A stretch of 64,000 nucleotides of DNA from Dichetophora obliterata (lineage: Eukaryota; Arthropoda; Insecta; Diptera; Sciomyzidae). The notes beneath the pieces were generated by a model. The model was given only the letters and a program-made list of their open reading frames with translations. It was not told the DNA's origin and made no database searches. A program made the translations under genes and the position numbers. Within the stretch, counting starts at the first letter, position 1. Each line of letters opens with the position of its first letter. Positions 1 through 10,790 of the stretch are shown piece by piece. Location: contig OY986435.1 of the NCBI GenBank assembly GCA_963920525.1, forward strand, positions 272,420,848 to 272,484,847. The letters are read 5' to 3'.

Positions 1-140
1 CCACAGAGCCCGCAACTGGCACTGACAAGGCGAGTCGGTGTCGCCTTAAAAGCACCTTGCCCAAACCCCCCCTTGTCTTTCTCTAGACTTAAAACTTGAG
101 GGGTCTCTCATAGACCTTAATCCTGGAATGTGCACAGGGT

Positions 141-896
141 TTGGGTCCCGTCACATTATCAAATTTCCCAATGAAAATCGAACCAGCCTCGGATGATAAC
201 CCCAAACACGTTGACGACCACCGCAAACGAAAAACGGACCATGATTTACAGATATGCACCTGGAATGTCCGGACTCTCTACAGAGAAGGTGCATCTATCC
301 AACTGGCGGAAGCCCTCGCAAAAATAAAGGCCGACATCACCGCCATCCAAGAGATGCGATGGAAAGGGCAAGGCTGCTCTAAGCGAGCAGACTGCGATAT
401 TTACTACAGCTGCCATGCGGAGAAGCGCGAATTCGGATGCGGCTTCGTCGTAAGACGAAAACTACGCCACCTTGTTTCTCGGTTCACACCAGTGAACGAA
501 AGGTTGGCGACGATACGCATCAAGGCGAAATTTTTTAATGTAACCTTAATTTGCGCGCACGCCCCGACGGAGGAAAAGGACGATGCCGCCAAGGATGCTT
601 TCTACGCGAGCCTAGAGGACGTGTACGATCGCTGTCCGGCCCACGACGTAAAAATAGTCCTCGGCGATTTTAACGCAAAGGTCGGAAAAGAAGGCGTCTT
701 TGGCCCCACTGTCGGTCAGTTCAGTCTCCACGAGGCCACTACGAACAACGGTCTAAGACTGATCGACTTCGCCGCGGCACGAAACATGGTAGTAAGTAGC
801 ACCAGATTCCAACACCTCGACATCCATAAGGCCACCTGGCTGTCCCCTGATCAAAAAACACTAGCGTTCTGGATGTGCGTACATTTCGGGGAGTGA
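141..896 (+). pseudogene. Retrotransposon AP endonuclease domain, truncated
   Basis: This frame encodes the N-terminal endonuclease that nicks target DNA for target-primed reverse transcription. Visible exonuclease/endonuclease/phosphatase motifs are CTWNVRTL (about 259-282), AIQEMRW with the metal-binding Glu (about 342-362) and LGDFNAKVG with Asp and Asn (about 660-686), followed by HKATWLSPD. Just after this point about 45 bases expected in the family are missing, including the usual QIDHV-type motif. The frame then runs out at 896 while the RT frame opens. The first codon is TTG and no convincing ATG start is visible, so the true start is unknown. The deletion removes part of the active site, so nicking activity is probably lost. 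Confidence 0.8.
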
Positions 897-2989
897 ACAT
901 CGACTCCGAACACTTTCTTGTTGCAGCCAAGATCCGCATGCGGTTATGCAATGCAAAGAACATACGCACAGGAATGCAACAAAAGCTAGACGTCGCTAAG
1001 CTGCAATCACAAAGGACAGCTGAGGCCTACTCCGCTCAACTCTCGGTTAAGCTCAACCAACCAACCTCACAACACGATGATGCCGATGGACTTTGGGCGC
1101 ACATCTCCCACTCCATGCGCGCTGCCGCTGAAGAAGTGATTGGTTTCCGGCGCCCGCAACCTCGGAACCAATGGTATGAGCAAGAAAAGCGTGAGCGTGA
1201 AGAAATTGAGGTGTACAAAGGCAAGAAGGATACACGAAAATTTTACCAACAGGTTAAGCGTCTAACCCAAGGTGTCAAGCCCGGAGCATCCACTTGTAGA
1301 GATGGGAATGGAAATATGGTTACAGATACGCAGTGCGCACTGAGATTGTGGAGACAGCATTTTTCCAATCTGCTTACGGGCGATGATCCCACCAACTCCG
1401 CCCATGGAGAATGCAGTTCGCCACAACAAATCGACGATGACGAAGTAGAAGTTCTACCACCTAGCCATGACGAGGTTCGAGTTGCTATCCAGCGGCTCAA
1501 AAACAACAAAGCAGCGGGTGCTGACGGCCTGCAAGCTGAACTGTTTAAAGCCGGCGGCGATGAATTGATAGGGTGCATGCATCAACTCATCAGCAAAATA
1601 TGGCTAGCGGAATGCATGCCCGACGATTGGAATCTCAGCGTGCTTTGTCCCTTACTTAAGAAAGGAGACCCGACAATTTGCGCCAACTACCGAGGTATCA
1701 GTCTTATTTCCATCGCATATAAGGTCCTCTCGAGCGTACTATGTGAAAGACTTAAGCCGTATACAAAAACACTGATTGGACCTTATCAGTGTGGCTTTCG
1801 ACCTGGTAAATCCACCATAGACCAGATTTTTACACTGCGCCAAATCCTGGAGAAAACCAACGAAAAGCAAATCGACACGCATCATCTCTTTGTCGATTAT
1901 AAAGCTGCGTTCGATAGCCCGAGGCGGGATTGCCTATACGCAACAATGTCTGAGTTCGGTATACCTGCAAAGTTGATAAGACTCTGCAGGATGACGTTGA
2001 GCAATACTTGCAGCTCCGTCAAGGTAGGAAATGACCTCTCCGAAACCTTCCATACTGAACGAGGTTTCAGACAAGGCGACCCGCTATCTTGCGATCTCTT
2101 CAACATCATCATGGAGGGGATCCTACGAAAGGCCGGTGTGCATCGCAATGGCACCATTTTTTACAAAGGTGTTCAGCTCCTTGCGTATGCTGATGATATT
2201 GATATCATCGGTAGAACCAAGAGAGATGTCACTGCTGCTTTCACCGCTATCGAAAAAGAATCAGCCAAGGTGGGTTTGACGGTAAACGAGGGTAAAACGA
2301 AGTATATGCTGCCTGCTGGCAGGGGAGCGGGGCGGCTAGGCTCTCACGTTTCAACAGGAAACTATAACTTTGAAGTGGTCAAGGAATTTACCTACCTTGG
2401 CACCGCCATTAACAGCAATAATGATGGCAGCCTGGAGATAAAGCGAAGAATAACAATTGCTAATAGGTGCTACTACGGGCTTAGTAAGCAATTTCGTTGC
2501 AGAGCCCTCTTTCGATCGACAAAACTGACACTCTACAAGACGCTCATTATACCTGTGCTTCTTTATGGCGCTGAGGCATGGGTTGTCTCGCAAGCAGACG
2601 CAGCCGCTCTTGGGGTGTTTGAGAGAAAAGTTATTCGCAAATTCGGCCCTATTCGAGTTGGCGACGACTATCGCATACGAATGAACCACGAGCTGTATGA
2701 GCTATACGACGACATTGAAGTAGTTCAGCGTATCGCAATCCAGCGATTACGCTGGCTAGGTCATGTCCATCGTATGAATGACGATGCTCCAGCGAAAAAG
2801 GTGTTCGAGGCGAAGGCCGAAGGCCGACGACGAAGAGGGAGACCATGCCTCCGATGGATTGACCAGGTCGAGGAAGCCCTAACCGCGCTTGGGGAAACCA
2901 ATTGGAGAAGGCGCGCGCGAAGCAGAGGCGCCTGGCGAGAGCTGATAAGATCGGCCGAAACCCGACGACGGGTTGCTATGGCCACCTAA
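875..2989 (+). CDS. Retrotransposon reverse transcriptase (RTE type), open over about 700 codons
   Basis: The frame starts at the end of the endonuclease: SEHFLVA near 902 corresponds to the family SDH motif with Asp replaced by Glu. It then enters the RT domain. Motifs in order are KNNKAAGADGL (about 1500), YRGISLISIAYKVLS, QCGFRPGKST, LFVDYKAAFD (about 1890), GFRQGDPLS and the catalytic LAYADDIDII (YADD near residue 438). The C-terminal part has RLRWLGHVHRMN followed by an Arg-rich stretch and RPCLRWIDQV, common in insect RTE copies. The frame is uninterrupted to the stop at 2989. It has no ATG start of its own and would normally be translated as one protein with the endonuclease, so the upstream frameshift leaves it an orphan. 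Confidence 0.85.
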   Translation: MRTFRGVNIDSEHFLVAAKIRMRLCNAKNIRTGMQQKLDVAKLQSQRTAEAYSAQLSVKLNQPTSQHDDADGLWAHISHSMRAAAEEVIGFRRPQPRNQWYEQEKREREEIEVYKGKKDTRKFYQQVKRLTQGVKPGASTCRDGNGNMVTDTQCALRLWRQHFSNLLTGDDPTNSAHGECSSPQQIDDDEVEVLPPSHDEVRVAIQRLKNNKAAGADGLQAELFKAGGDELIGCMHQLISKIWLAECMPDDWNLSVLCPLLKKGDPTICANYRGISLISIAYKVLSSVLCERLKPYTKTLIGPYQCGFRPGKSTIDQIFTLRQILEKTNEKQIDTHHLFVDYKAAFDSPRRDCLYATMSEFGIPAKLIRLCRMTLSNTCSSVKVGNDLSETFHTERGFRQGDPLSCDLFNIIMEGILRKAGVHRNGTIFYKGVQLLAYADDIDIIGRTKRDVTAAFTAIEKESAKVGLTVNEGKTKYMLPAGRGAGRLGSHVSTGNYNFEVVKEFTYLGTAINSNNDGSLEIKRRITIANRCYYGLSKQFRCRALFRSTKLTLYKTLIIPVLLYGAEAWVVSQADAAALGVFERKVIRKFGPIRVGDDYRIRMNHELYELYDDIEVVQRIAIQRLRWLGHVHRMNDDAPAKKVFEAKAEGRRRRGRPCLRWIDQVEEALTALGETNWRRRARSRGAWRELIRSAETRRRVAMAT

Positions 2990-3279
2990 GTAAGTAAGTA
3001 ATCCTTAAAGTGCAAAACACCTGAAAGAAAATTCCATTCCTCGATTTTTATATCTCCTGATAGCTAAGAAAACTTTGCAAATCATTGGAATCATAGGAAT
3101 CAACGATCCTTAAATTAGTGAGCTTTTGAGAGAAAATTCTACTCCACCATTTCTATTTCTCCTGATGCAAATCATGCAAACTTTGCAAATCTTCGGGATC
3201 ATCTCTCAAATCACGTATGTAATCAGATTTCGATCTAGTTTTGTGAAGTCAAGTTAATAGCTTGCGAGTTGGAAAGCAT

Positions 3280-3440
3280 CAGTGGCCTTACTCTGTAATA
3301 CAATTCGAAAAGTAAATGCGCTTTGCTTCAGATTTCAGAGGTAAAAGTTACTGCCATTTAGTTATCTGAATTCATGTATTTACATGGTGATTTTTTTCGA
3401 ATCGCATTTGCTTTTCGAATCGCATGACAGAGTAAGGCCC
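3280..3440. mobile_element. MITE family 'CCTTACTCTGT', copy 1
   Basis: The ends are inverted repeats. GGCCTTACTCTGT plus an ATTCGAAAAG box on the left matches, in reverse complement, CTTTTCGAATCGCAT plus ACAGAGTAAGGCC on the right. Two further copies are at 23541-23753 and 50563-51410. There is no coding capacity. A duplicated target site is not clear here. Confidence 0.8.
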
Positions 3441-4363
3441 AAAGTTTTAGCGCTATCCGACTCTCCAATTATATAGAAAAGTCCGGGAATAGTGCGAAAA
3501 GCAGGGCGACAGGATTCTTTCAGTTGTCGTGAGAATTGTTCGAAGGTGTCATTTATGCATTGGCAAGCTTGTGCAAATGTCTTTTCTTCCTTTTCGCGCG
3601 TATAACTGTTTGCTTCTTTCACCTATCCCTCAGCCATCATTCGCCGTACTCCGTATGTTTCATTATATTGACGCAGGAGGAGTATTTTTTTCCGCTTCAT
3701 CAGCTGATTTTGACTATAGCAAATAGTGGCATTGACTTCACAATGGAGATATTTTTAACAGAAGATGGCAGTTCATTGATAAAAGCATTGATGATGCCAA
3801 GGCAATGATGATGCCAAGACATTGACTACATATTTGGTTCCAATTTTAAGGATGACCACCTTGAAAAAAATGATAAATATTTAAAAAAACTTTGTGGTGC
3901 GAGAGAAAGGTTAACGCACCTAGAACGGAGAGTGCAAATATTTCCATGCGTTTTGTAGACATCTTAAGTAATGAAATGTTATACAATTCCAAAGCAGCTA
4001 ACTTTTGTATAACAGGCACTGGAGGTAACTCGAAAGCTTCGACCAATGTAACCTCCGATTCGCTTCCTGCGGAAATTGGATTCTTTTCATTACGAAATAT
4101 ATCTCAGCATAATAGAGAAAAAGTTGCATCAAATCTTGTATGACTGCTATTAAAATTAATTTAGTATCATCAGGAAAAAGATTAAAACTAATGTTCGAAT
4201 GTTTGGTCTTGAAATCGGCAACAATGATTTCAAATTAATTTGTTGGTTTTCACATATTTCAAACTTGCTATAAACGAAATCACATACATGCATCTCGCTC
4301 TTATAGCAAAAAATTTGTGATACAGGATACTGGAGGATAGTAAAAGATCACATGGCAAGCCAA
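3441..4363. other. Intergenic, no gene recognised
   Basis: Only short frames with no family signature are present. The frame at 3892-4143 (+) contains the string ITGTGGNSKAS, faintly like the TGGG box of Myb/SANT-like transposon-associated DNA-binding proteins, but this is too weak to name. Confidence 0.5.
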
Positions 4364-4511
4364 TAGCGGGGTTCACATGACCCTATGTGATTTGAAACAT
4401 TTCAAATTCAAGACAACATGTTGTCAGTCGGCTGTATTGAGCGTTCAAATGGTCAAATACGAGGCTTGTCCTACAATGCGTGACAACATGTCCTACATGT
4501 GAACCCTGCTA
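4364..4511. mobile_element. MITE family 'TAGCRGGGTTCACATG', copy A
   Basis: A 148-bp element with ends TAGCGGGGTTCACATG and its near-complement CATGTGAACCCTGCTA. The interior includes ACAACATGTTGTCAGTCGG. Relatives are at about 13395-13506 (interior and right end) and 18336-18400 (left end). Confidence 0.75.
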
Positions 4512-4512
4512 A

Positions 4513-5028
4513 TAGGGGGTTTCAGACGAACGTACTTGTACGCTGACATGTACGACGACAAACTAACGGGAATATTTTGTTGAGCTTTCAAACAATCGTA
4601 CATGTGCGACGACTTCATTCCATTGCTGCCTCTCAAATAGAACACATCGGCGTAATGGCTAAACAATTTTTGGATGACCTTATGATTTAGCAGTCATTTT
4701 TCATATTTAGAGAATTGTTTATCAATTTTAATTAATTATAAACAATTATAAAATGTTTCAAATGTTTTTCATATTAATTTTCTCTAATATTTTTTCCGCT
4801 TCGTTGCTGGTCACCCGCTGACGCTTTTAATAAAATGAAAAAATGCAGCTAGTCGGACCGACATGCGTTCATAACATCGTACATGTCGGTCCGACCGGCA
4901 GAAAAATCAAAAATTTTTGATTTTCGTCCGACATGTCGGTCCGACGGTCTCATTTGCTTTCGAATGATCGTACATGTCGTCGAGCATGCCCAAGTCATCG
5001 CACATGTACGATGATCTGAAAGCCCCTA
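4513..5028. mobile_element. Inverted-repeat MITE, TAGGGG ends (hAT-like)
   Basis: The left end TAGGGGGTTTCAGACGAACG matches the reverse complement of the right end, TAGGGGCTTTCAGATCATCG. Subterminal arms repeat CGTACATGT and CATGTCGGTCCGAC motifs in both orientations. TAG-type ends resemble hAT elements, but an 8-bp duplication is not evident because the left flank is another MITE. Confidence 0.7.
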
Positions 5029-5046
5029 TTCAAGCAACTAGAAATA

Positions 5047-5153
5047 CCCCTTTTCCCACACGGCAAGTTTTTCAGTTGAAGAAAAACTTGCCAATACAGA
5101 CTTGCCTCTACCGCAGACTTGCTGGCAAGAAATCTTTCCGTGTGGAAAAGGGG
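5047..5153. mobile_element. 107-bp MITE with TA target site
   Basis: The ends CCCCTTTTCCCACACGG and CCGTGTGGAAAAGGGG are near-perfect inverted repeats, and TA flanks both sides (5045-5046 and 5154-5155). This fits a Tc1/mariner-type MITE. Confidence 0.7.
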
Positions 5154-5155
5154 TA

Positions 5156-6193
5156 AAACAAAGTTATAAAAAAAATTCAAAACCATTTCGTCTGCCCAGA
5201 CGACATAGTCCATCCAGGGTTAAATAAAAAATTAAAAAATGCTGTCATTAATTTTTCATGGTGCAATCCCGACGTAAGAAAGAAAGTTTGTTGTTTCATG
5301 TTACACATATAAAAACATCCTCTATCAAAAAACCTTTTTTACGCCTTTTATGGTTTTATATCAACAATTTCTTCGAGCATGGATTGACTCGTGATAAAGA
5401 AGTACACTAAGAACACAATTACAAATTCTTGCAGAACCAATGTATTTACCTTTTTAACTTTTTGCAAAATAGTTTATATTACGCTGCTTTGAAAGGAAAA
5501 AAGCACACATAATTCTGTTATGATTACACAGAAATTGTGCATATAAGCTTCTTAAAGTAAGTGCACTGCAGTATCCATAGAAGGCTACTGAAGAGTTGAT
5601 GTAACGATGAGCGATAATTTTTTCTTTGCATAGAAATAAGTTTTGTGGACTTAGTATGTTTATGTTAAAGCATTTTTGACCATGCTTTTTCGAACTGCGT
5701 TCATGCTAGCTATAATGCAGTTTTAGATTTTATTTTGACATTCGTGTGCTTACCTTTGCTATTTTCTGGAATAAAAAAAAGGTAAACAAAATTATTGCTT
5801 TTGTTTATTATATTTGTTATTGACATATGACAAAAAATTAACTTCGAACTTTGGCAACGTCAACGAAAGACACATACAAAAAAGCAGAATAAAAGTTGCA
5901 TTAAGTTGCTTTTTTCTAGAGTTATTTTTGTGGAAAAAAGCTTGTTTTATGTTGTTTAGTTACGTTTATTAAAAAGCTTATTTTTCCCCCAGCATGAACG
6001 GGTTATTAACATTAGTTAAATTCGTCATCTAACAAATCATGAAATTATTTTACTAACAGGTTATGGGGGAAAAAAACTTCCATTTGTACAAATCTACAAA
6101 TGAACCTTGATGTGTTTTATGACGATTCCCAAAATATTTTGGCAATAACGAAAGCCTCCAGTGCATTTTGTTATGCATTTTGCAAAAACCTCA
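5156..6193. other. AT-rich intergenic DNA, nothing recognised
   Basis: No frame with coding character and no obvious repeat boundary was seen, apart from runs of A and T. Confidence 0.5.
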
Positions 6194-7838
6194 AAAAATC
6201 GTGTTTTTCGTAAATATGTTGGCAAATGTAATAATTGTAAAAAAATTATCATAAATTATTGGCCTGAAAAAGTTCTTCTAATCTGCATCAAAAAGTTTTA
6301 AAAATTTGCAATCCGATAGAGATAATACTGTTTTTCATGCATTTTTCACCTTTTTTATATTGTATTCACTTAACTTCAAATAACTTTATTGTTTCTAATG
6401 CGATCCTCATTTTCAAGATATTGTTGGAATGCTATTTACTGCTTTTATTTGTTTTTGGTTCCTTAAACTGATTAGCATAAGAGCGAGAATTTAAAAAAAG
6501 ACACAGTTTATACAGAAATAGAGAAGAATTCTGGTTTCTTTATTCATATCTTTCAAAACTATTTTAAAGCATTTTATCTTCTAAAAAAAATTATTTAAAA
6601 ACAAATTTGTGTTCTATAATAATTTTTCGTTTGATATTTTTAGTGATGCGTTTGTTGTTTTTGTTCATATATATGTTGGTTAAACGTTAATGCAATTCAA
6701 AGTTATGTTTAATAAATGGAAATATATATGTATCGGAAAAATATGAATTATTTATTTTTCCTGTATTAAAAAGCATATACTATATGTATACATTAAAAAT
6801 AATTTTAAATTTAAATTTTAGCTAACAAAATAGCTTTTTAATATGGAAAAAATATAATTCATGGTATAAATAATTCGGATTTATTACATTTAAAAAAAAC
6901 TGAGTTTTCAAAGCACTCATAGTAACGCATGCGCAAATCTACTTATTAGTAATACATGCTGGCTCTGTATTTATACGCATCTGTACTCTCTGTTGTACTT
7001 ATCTTGCTGAAAATAAACAAAACCAAAAACAAACGACAAAAACGAAAGTAACTTATGTGTATTTATATATGTATATTTTTAATATACATTAATAACAACA
7101 ACAACAAACGACACTATTGCGAACCAAACCAACAACCAGAACAATAGCATAAGCAGCTACTGAAGCAGCTTGTGTTCAACTTTTCTCATACGATTATATG
7201 AATTAATTCTTATTAAATGTTGTTATTTTTTGACTTTATTAAAGAAGTGAAAAAATCCAAAGTTAGATGTTCGTTTCATTCGTACTCTAACTGATATTTT
7301 GGCTAATAATTTTTCTTTGTACAATGAATATTTAAGGATGTAGGTAAATCCCAAAGTGTGAACTAAAATCCTTAATTTTTTTAAGTTGTGAAAATGTCCC
7401 CATATAAACCGCGCTGTAAGACGTAATTCTACGTCAAAAGCTATGTTGCAGAGAACACCTACTTGTTATTTTCTTAGCTTTTTTTATTTCCTTTTCTGCT
7501 CCAAAGCTGTTTTAAAATTTCAATTTTCTTTTAATAATCCGCTTCTTATGATAGTCAGTTTAAGGAATAAATATAAATAAAAGCCGTTAATACCATTCCA
7601 ACGATATCTTGAAAACGAGGATTGCATAATTCACAATAAAGTTATTTGAATTTAAGTGAATATAATATTTATAAAAAAAGTGAAAAAATTAATTTAAAAT
7701 AGTACTATCTCTAATCCGATTGCAAATTTGTAATAATTTTTTATGCAGAGTCAAAGAACTCTTTTAGGATAATAATTTTTGGCGATTTTTTTTCAATTGT
7801 TGCACTAGCCAACATAATTACGAAAAACGTGATTTTTC
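6194..7838. mobile_element. Long-inverted-repeat (foldback-type) element
   Basis: A left arm of about 290 bp (6194-6490) is the diverged reverse complement of a right arm at 7545-7838. The outer ends read AAAATCGTGTTTTTCGTAA on one strand and the matching sequence on the other. The 1-kb centre (about 6500-7440) is non-coding but is shared with a second, much-interrupted copy at about 31475-33660. It is therefore a dispersed repeat with long terminal inverted repeats and no transposase. The superfamily is unknown. Confidence 0.75.
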
Positions 7839-7974
7839 ACATTATAGCTACGCCTACTTTTAAGAAAAAATCAAAATACTTCGAAACTACTGGTACGATT
7901 GAGTTTAAATTTTGGCAATGGATGAAAGAAATTGCCACACCCTCTTTTACCACCCACAATAAAATAAAAATTTT

Positions 7975-8460
7975 TCGATATCGAATAGCTTTGGAGCTTT
8001 GGGTAGCACAGCCTCGAAATTCGGTACTCGACCACAATTTACACGTGTCGTTTCATTGATGACATTTTATAAGAGTTGGACAAGGGAGAGTGGCACCTCC
8101 TATACAACCCAAATTTGTGCTATCGAATATCTTTAGAGTTATAGGTCGCACAGCGTCAGAATTCAGTATTCGACCTAAATTTACACATGCGGTTTAAATT
8201 GAAACATTTTATTAGAGTTTAAAGGGGGCGTGGCACCCAAATTTGCGATATCGAATAGCTTTGGAGTTATATGTCGTACATCTGTCAAATTCAGAATTCG
8301 ACCTCAATTTATACATGCAGTTGATAGGGGCGTTGCACATCCCATACAACCCAAATTTTTGCTGTCGTATAGCATTGGAGTCATAGGTCGCACAGCGTCA
8401 AAATTAAGTATTCGACCTCACTTCACATGTAGTTTCATTAGGTGCATTACCGTGGCACTA
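7975..8460 (+). repeat. Diverged tandem array, four units of about 114-142 bp
   Basis: Each unit carries TCGAATAGCTTTGGAG or a close variant (starting at 7981, 8123, 8251 and 8365), then GGTCGCACAGCGTC, ATTCGACCTCAATTTA and a GGCGTGGCAC-like segment. The spacing falls from 142 to 128 to 114 bp. The function is unknown. Confidence 0.75.
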
Positions 8461-8639
8461 GATCAGATCAAATCTCAGTGGAACAACTTTAGTTCAACTT
8501 TATAACAACTTAACACCACTGTCTTGAAACAGCTGTTTGAAGAACAATAAAAAAACAGCAATACCAAAACTCCCATTGAGTGATGAAATGTCAAAATACG
8601 AAAACTAATAGCTATTTAGATTTGCCATCTAGGTTCGTT

Positions 8640-9451
8640 CCCAGCTGGACAGCTCTAACGTCTTCACAAACACAACGAAACAAAATTTAGTTTTCAGCAA
8701 TACATTCATACGTTCTGTTTTTATGTTAAACAACGAAAGTTATGTATGTTTATATATCTTGCTTTTTTACGGCCAAAAATATAATAAACTAGCAACAAAA
8801 ATAACAAACCAAACAAAATTATCAGACAATCGAAGGGAAGTATGCAAATAATACAAACCAAATAAAACAATTCAACATTTTTTATCTTTTCAGAAGACTA
8901 AATAAGATTCCTGAAAAACATTTCCATTGTCTGGATTGACCACAATCGCAACGTAAACAACTGCTTCTGTCGCTGGAGCTATTGCTGTTGTAGGGAAATA
9001 ATTGCAAAATCCATGGATTTTATATGCATTGTGTTTGTTTTTGTTCTAATTTTTAAGGCCATAATATTTTAACCCGTAACCTTAAGGTGATTTATGCATT
9101 GCAAAAAATAAATAAAAATGGATTCAAAAATTGTCTTTGTAATTTAAAATAAACGTCAGAGTTCTATTCTCTGGGCTAGGGGGTGGTCATGATATAGCGG
9201 CATGGGGGGAGAAGATTGTAAAGCAGATTTTCTTATTGGTGCGAGCAGTTCAGCTAAACTTTTTATGGCTAAAACATGTGTGGCAGACAGAGATGCCAGA
9301 TCACACAGATGAGCGTCTGTCCATATATATAGTATTTTGGTAGAACAAATTTAACGTACAATGTATGGAGAATTTTATATGACTTTAACGTCAAGGTCGC
9401 TACGTATATGCCATATATACGGAATATTTAACAGTTAGGTGTCTAGCTGGG
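8640..9451 (-). mobile_element. Foldback cluster, arm L
   Basis: An 812-bp unit starting CCCAGCTGGACAGCT and ending CTAGCTGGG. It is the reverse complement of arm M (9470-10276) and of the outer parts of arm R (10277-13161). Similarity to M is highest near the junction, giving a hairpin of about 1.6 kb. No coding region was found. Confidence 0.8.
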
Positions 9452-9469
9452 CAGCTACGTAGCGACCTT

Positions 9470-10276
9470 CCCAGCTAGACAGCTAACTGTTAAATATTCC
9501 GTATATATGGCATATACGTAGCGACCTTGACGTTAGAGTCATATAAAATTCTCCATACATTGTACGTTAAATTTGTTCTACCAAAATACTATATATATGG
9601 ACAGACGCTCATCTGTGTGATCTGGCATCTCTGTCTGCCACACATGTTTTAGCCATAAAAAAAGGTTTAGCTGAACTGCTCACACCAATAACAAATTCAG
9701 CTGTGCATTCTTCTCCCCCATGCCGTTGTCATGACCACCCCCTTCCCTAGAGGTTGAAACTCTGACATTTTATTTCCAAATAATAAAAGCCAATTTGTAA
9801 TTGAATTTCTTTTATTTTTTAAATAAACAATTTACCTTTATATTATGGCGTAGAAATTAATGTATGTATCATGACACACAATTTTTTTAAAATACATGTT
9901 TTTATATTAACAGAAAAATGGCACCAGCAACAGCAGCAGTTCTTGAAAATGTTTAAAGCTAAAATGGTTTTATGTTAATTATCCAGTTAACCAAATATGT
10001 TTCCCGGGAATCTGCTTGGTTTTCTGAAAATAAAAACTTTTTAATTTGATTTAAATTATATTATTTGTATACTTCCTTTCGATTGCATTGCTTATTTTGT
10101 TTCGTTTGTTATTTTTGTTTTTTGCTAGTTCAGTATATTTTTGGCCGAAAAGAGCAAGATATACAAACATTTATAACTTTCCTTTTTTATCATAACATCA
10201 GAACATATGAATGTATTGGTGAAAAGCTAATTTTGTTTCTATGTGTTTGTGAATACGTTAGAGCTGTCCAGCTGGG
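9470..10276 (+). mobile_element. Foldback cluster, arm M
   Basis: An 807-bp unit bounded by CCCAGCTAGACAGCT and AGCTGTCCAGCTGGG (about 14-bp terminal inverted repeats). An 18-bp spacer (9452-9469) separates it from inverted arm L, and arm R follows head-to-tail. No transposase is present. Confidence 0.8.
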
Positions 10277-10311
10277 TTGACGTTAAAGTCATATAAAATT
10301 CTCCATACATT

Positions 10312-10755
10312 AGGGCTATTCCCAGTTACGGGCAAATAGCTTTGCAAATGTATGCCCTACCAAATATTTGCCATCAACTGTGAGCACACTTCTTAGAACA
10401 CTGTTGCAAACAAAACTCACAGCTGTTTTGGAGGAAAAAAAAAACAACACGAACAGTATTTGTGGTGTTTTTCATTATTATTTATCAAAGTGTATTATTT
10501 ATCAAAGTGAGTTACATATCAGAGTCTGTTAATTTTGTTTTATTAGTGGCGTTTGGTTAAAATGTGACAGCTGATTGATTGGCAAATAAGTTTTGCCCAT
10601 AATCGACTGTATGCAATGCGATTTTAGTGTTGCAAATTTGACACAGTCGGGCAAATGCAAAGCTGTACATTTTGTTGTTGTGTTGAAAATATTTGCCATC
10701 ATATTTTGCAAATGCCACGATGCCACGCTATTTGCCCGTAATCGGGAATAGCCCT
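10312..10755. mobile_element. MITE with AGGGCTATTCCC ends and ATT duplication
   Basis: The terminal inverted repeats are AGGGCTATTCCCAGTTACGG against AGGGCTATTCCCGATTACGG, each followed by GCAAATAG. ATT is duplicated at 10309-10311 and 10756-10758. The empty site is confirmed by the undamaged arm M sequence (CATACATTGTACG). The 3-bp A/T target fits PIF/Harbinger-type transposition. Confidence 0.85.
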
Positions 10756-10790
10756 ATTGTACGTTAAATTTATTCTACCAAAATACTATA

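Larger units (their letters stand above)
1..3000 (+). mobile_element. RTE-type non-LTR retrotransposon, 3' end present, 5' end cut by the window
   Basis: An apurinic-type endonuclease is followed by a reverse transcriptase in the order and spacing of RTE-clade elements. The 3' end is a short tandem TAAG run (about 2987-3000), typical of RTE tails and unlike a poly(A) tail. Bases 1-140 have no long reading frame and look like the element's leader. Base composition is clearly GC-richer than the flanking AT-rich DNA, which suggests a fairly recent insertion. A deletion and frame change near 850-896 breaks the protein, so this copy is probably not autonomous. Clade assignment rests on domain architecture and the tail; a protein phylogeny would be needed to separate RTE from relatives. 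Confidence 0.85.

Noticed and set aside
3892..4143. Possible Myb/SANT-like DNA-binding fragment
   Set aside because: Only a short TGGN-like string supports it; the rest shows no helix pattern.
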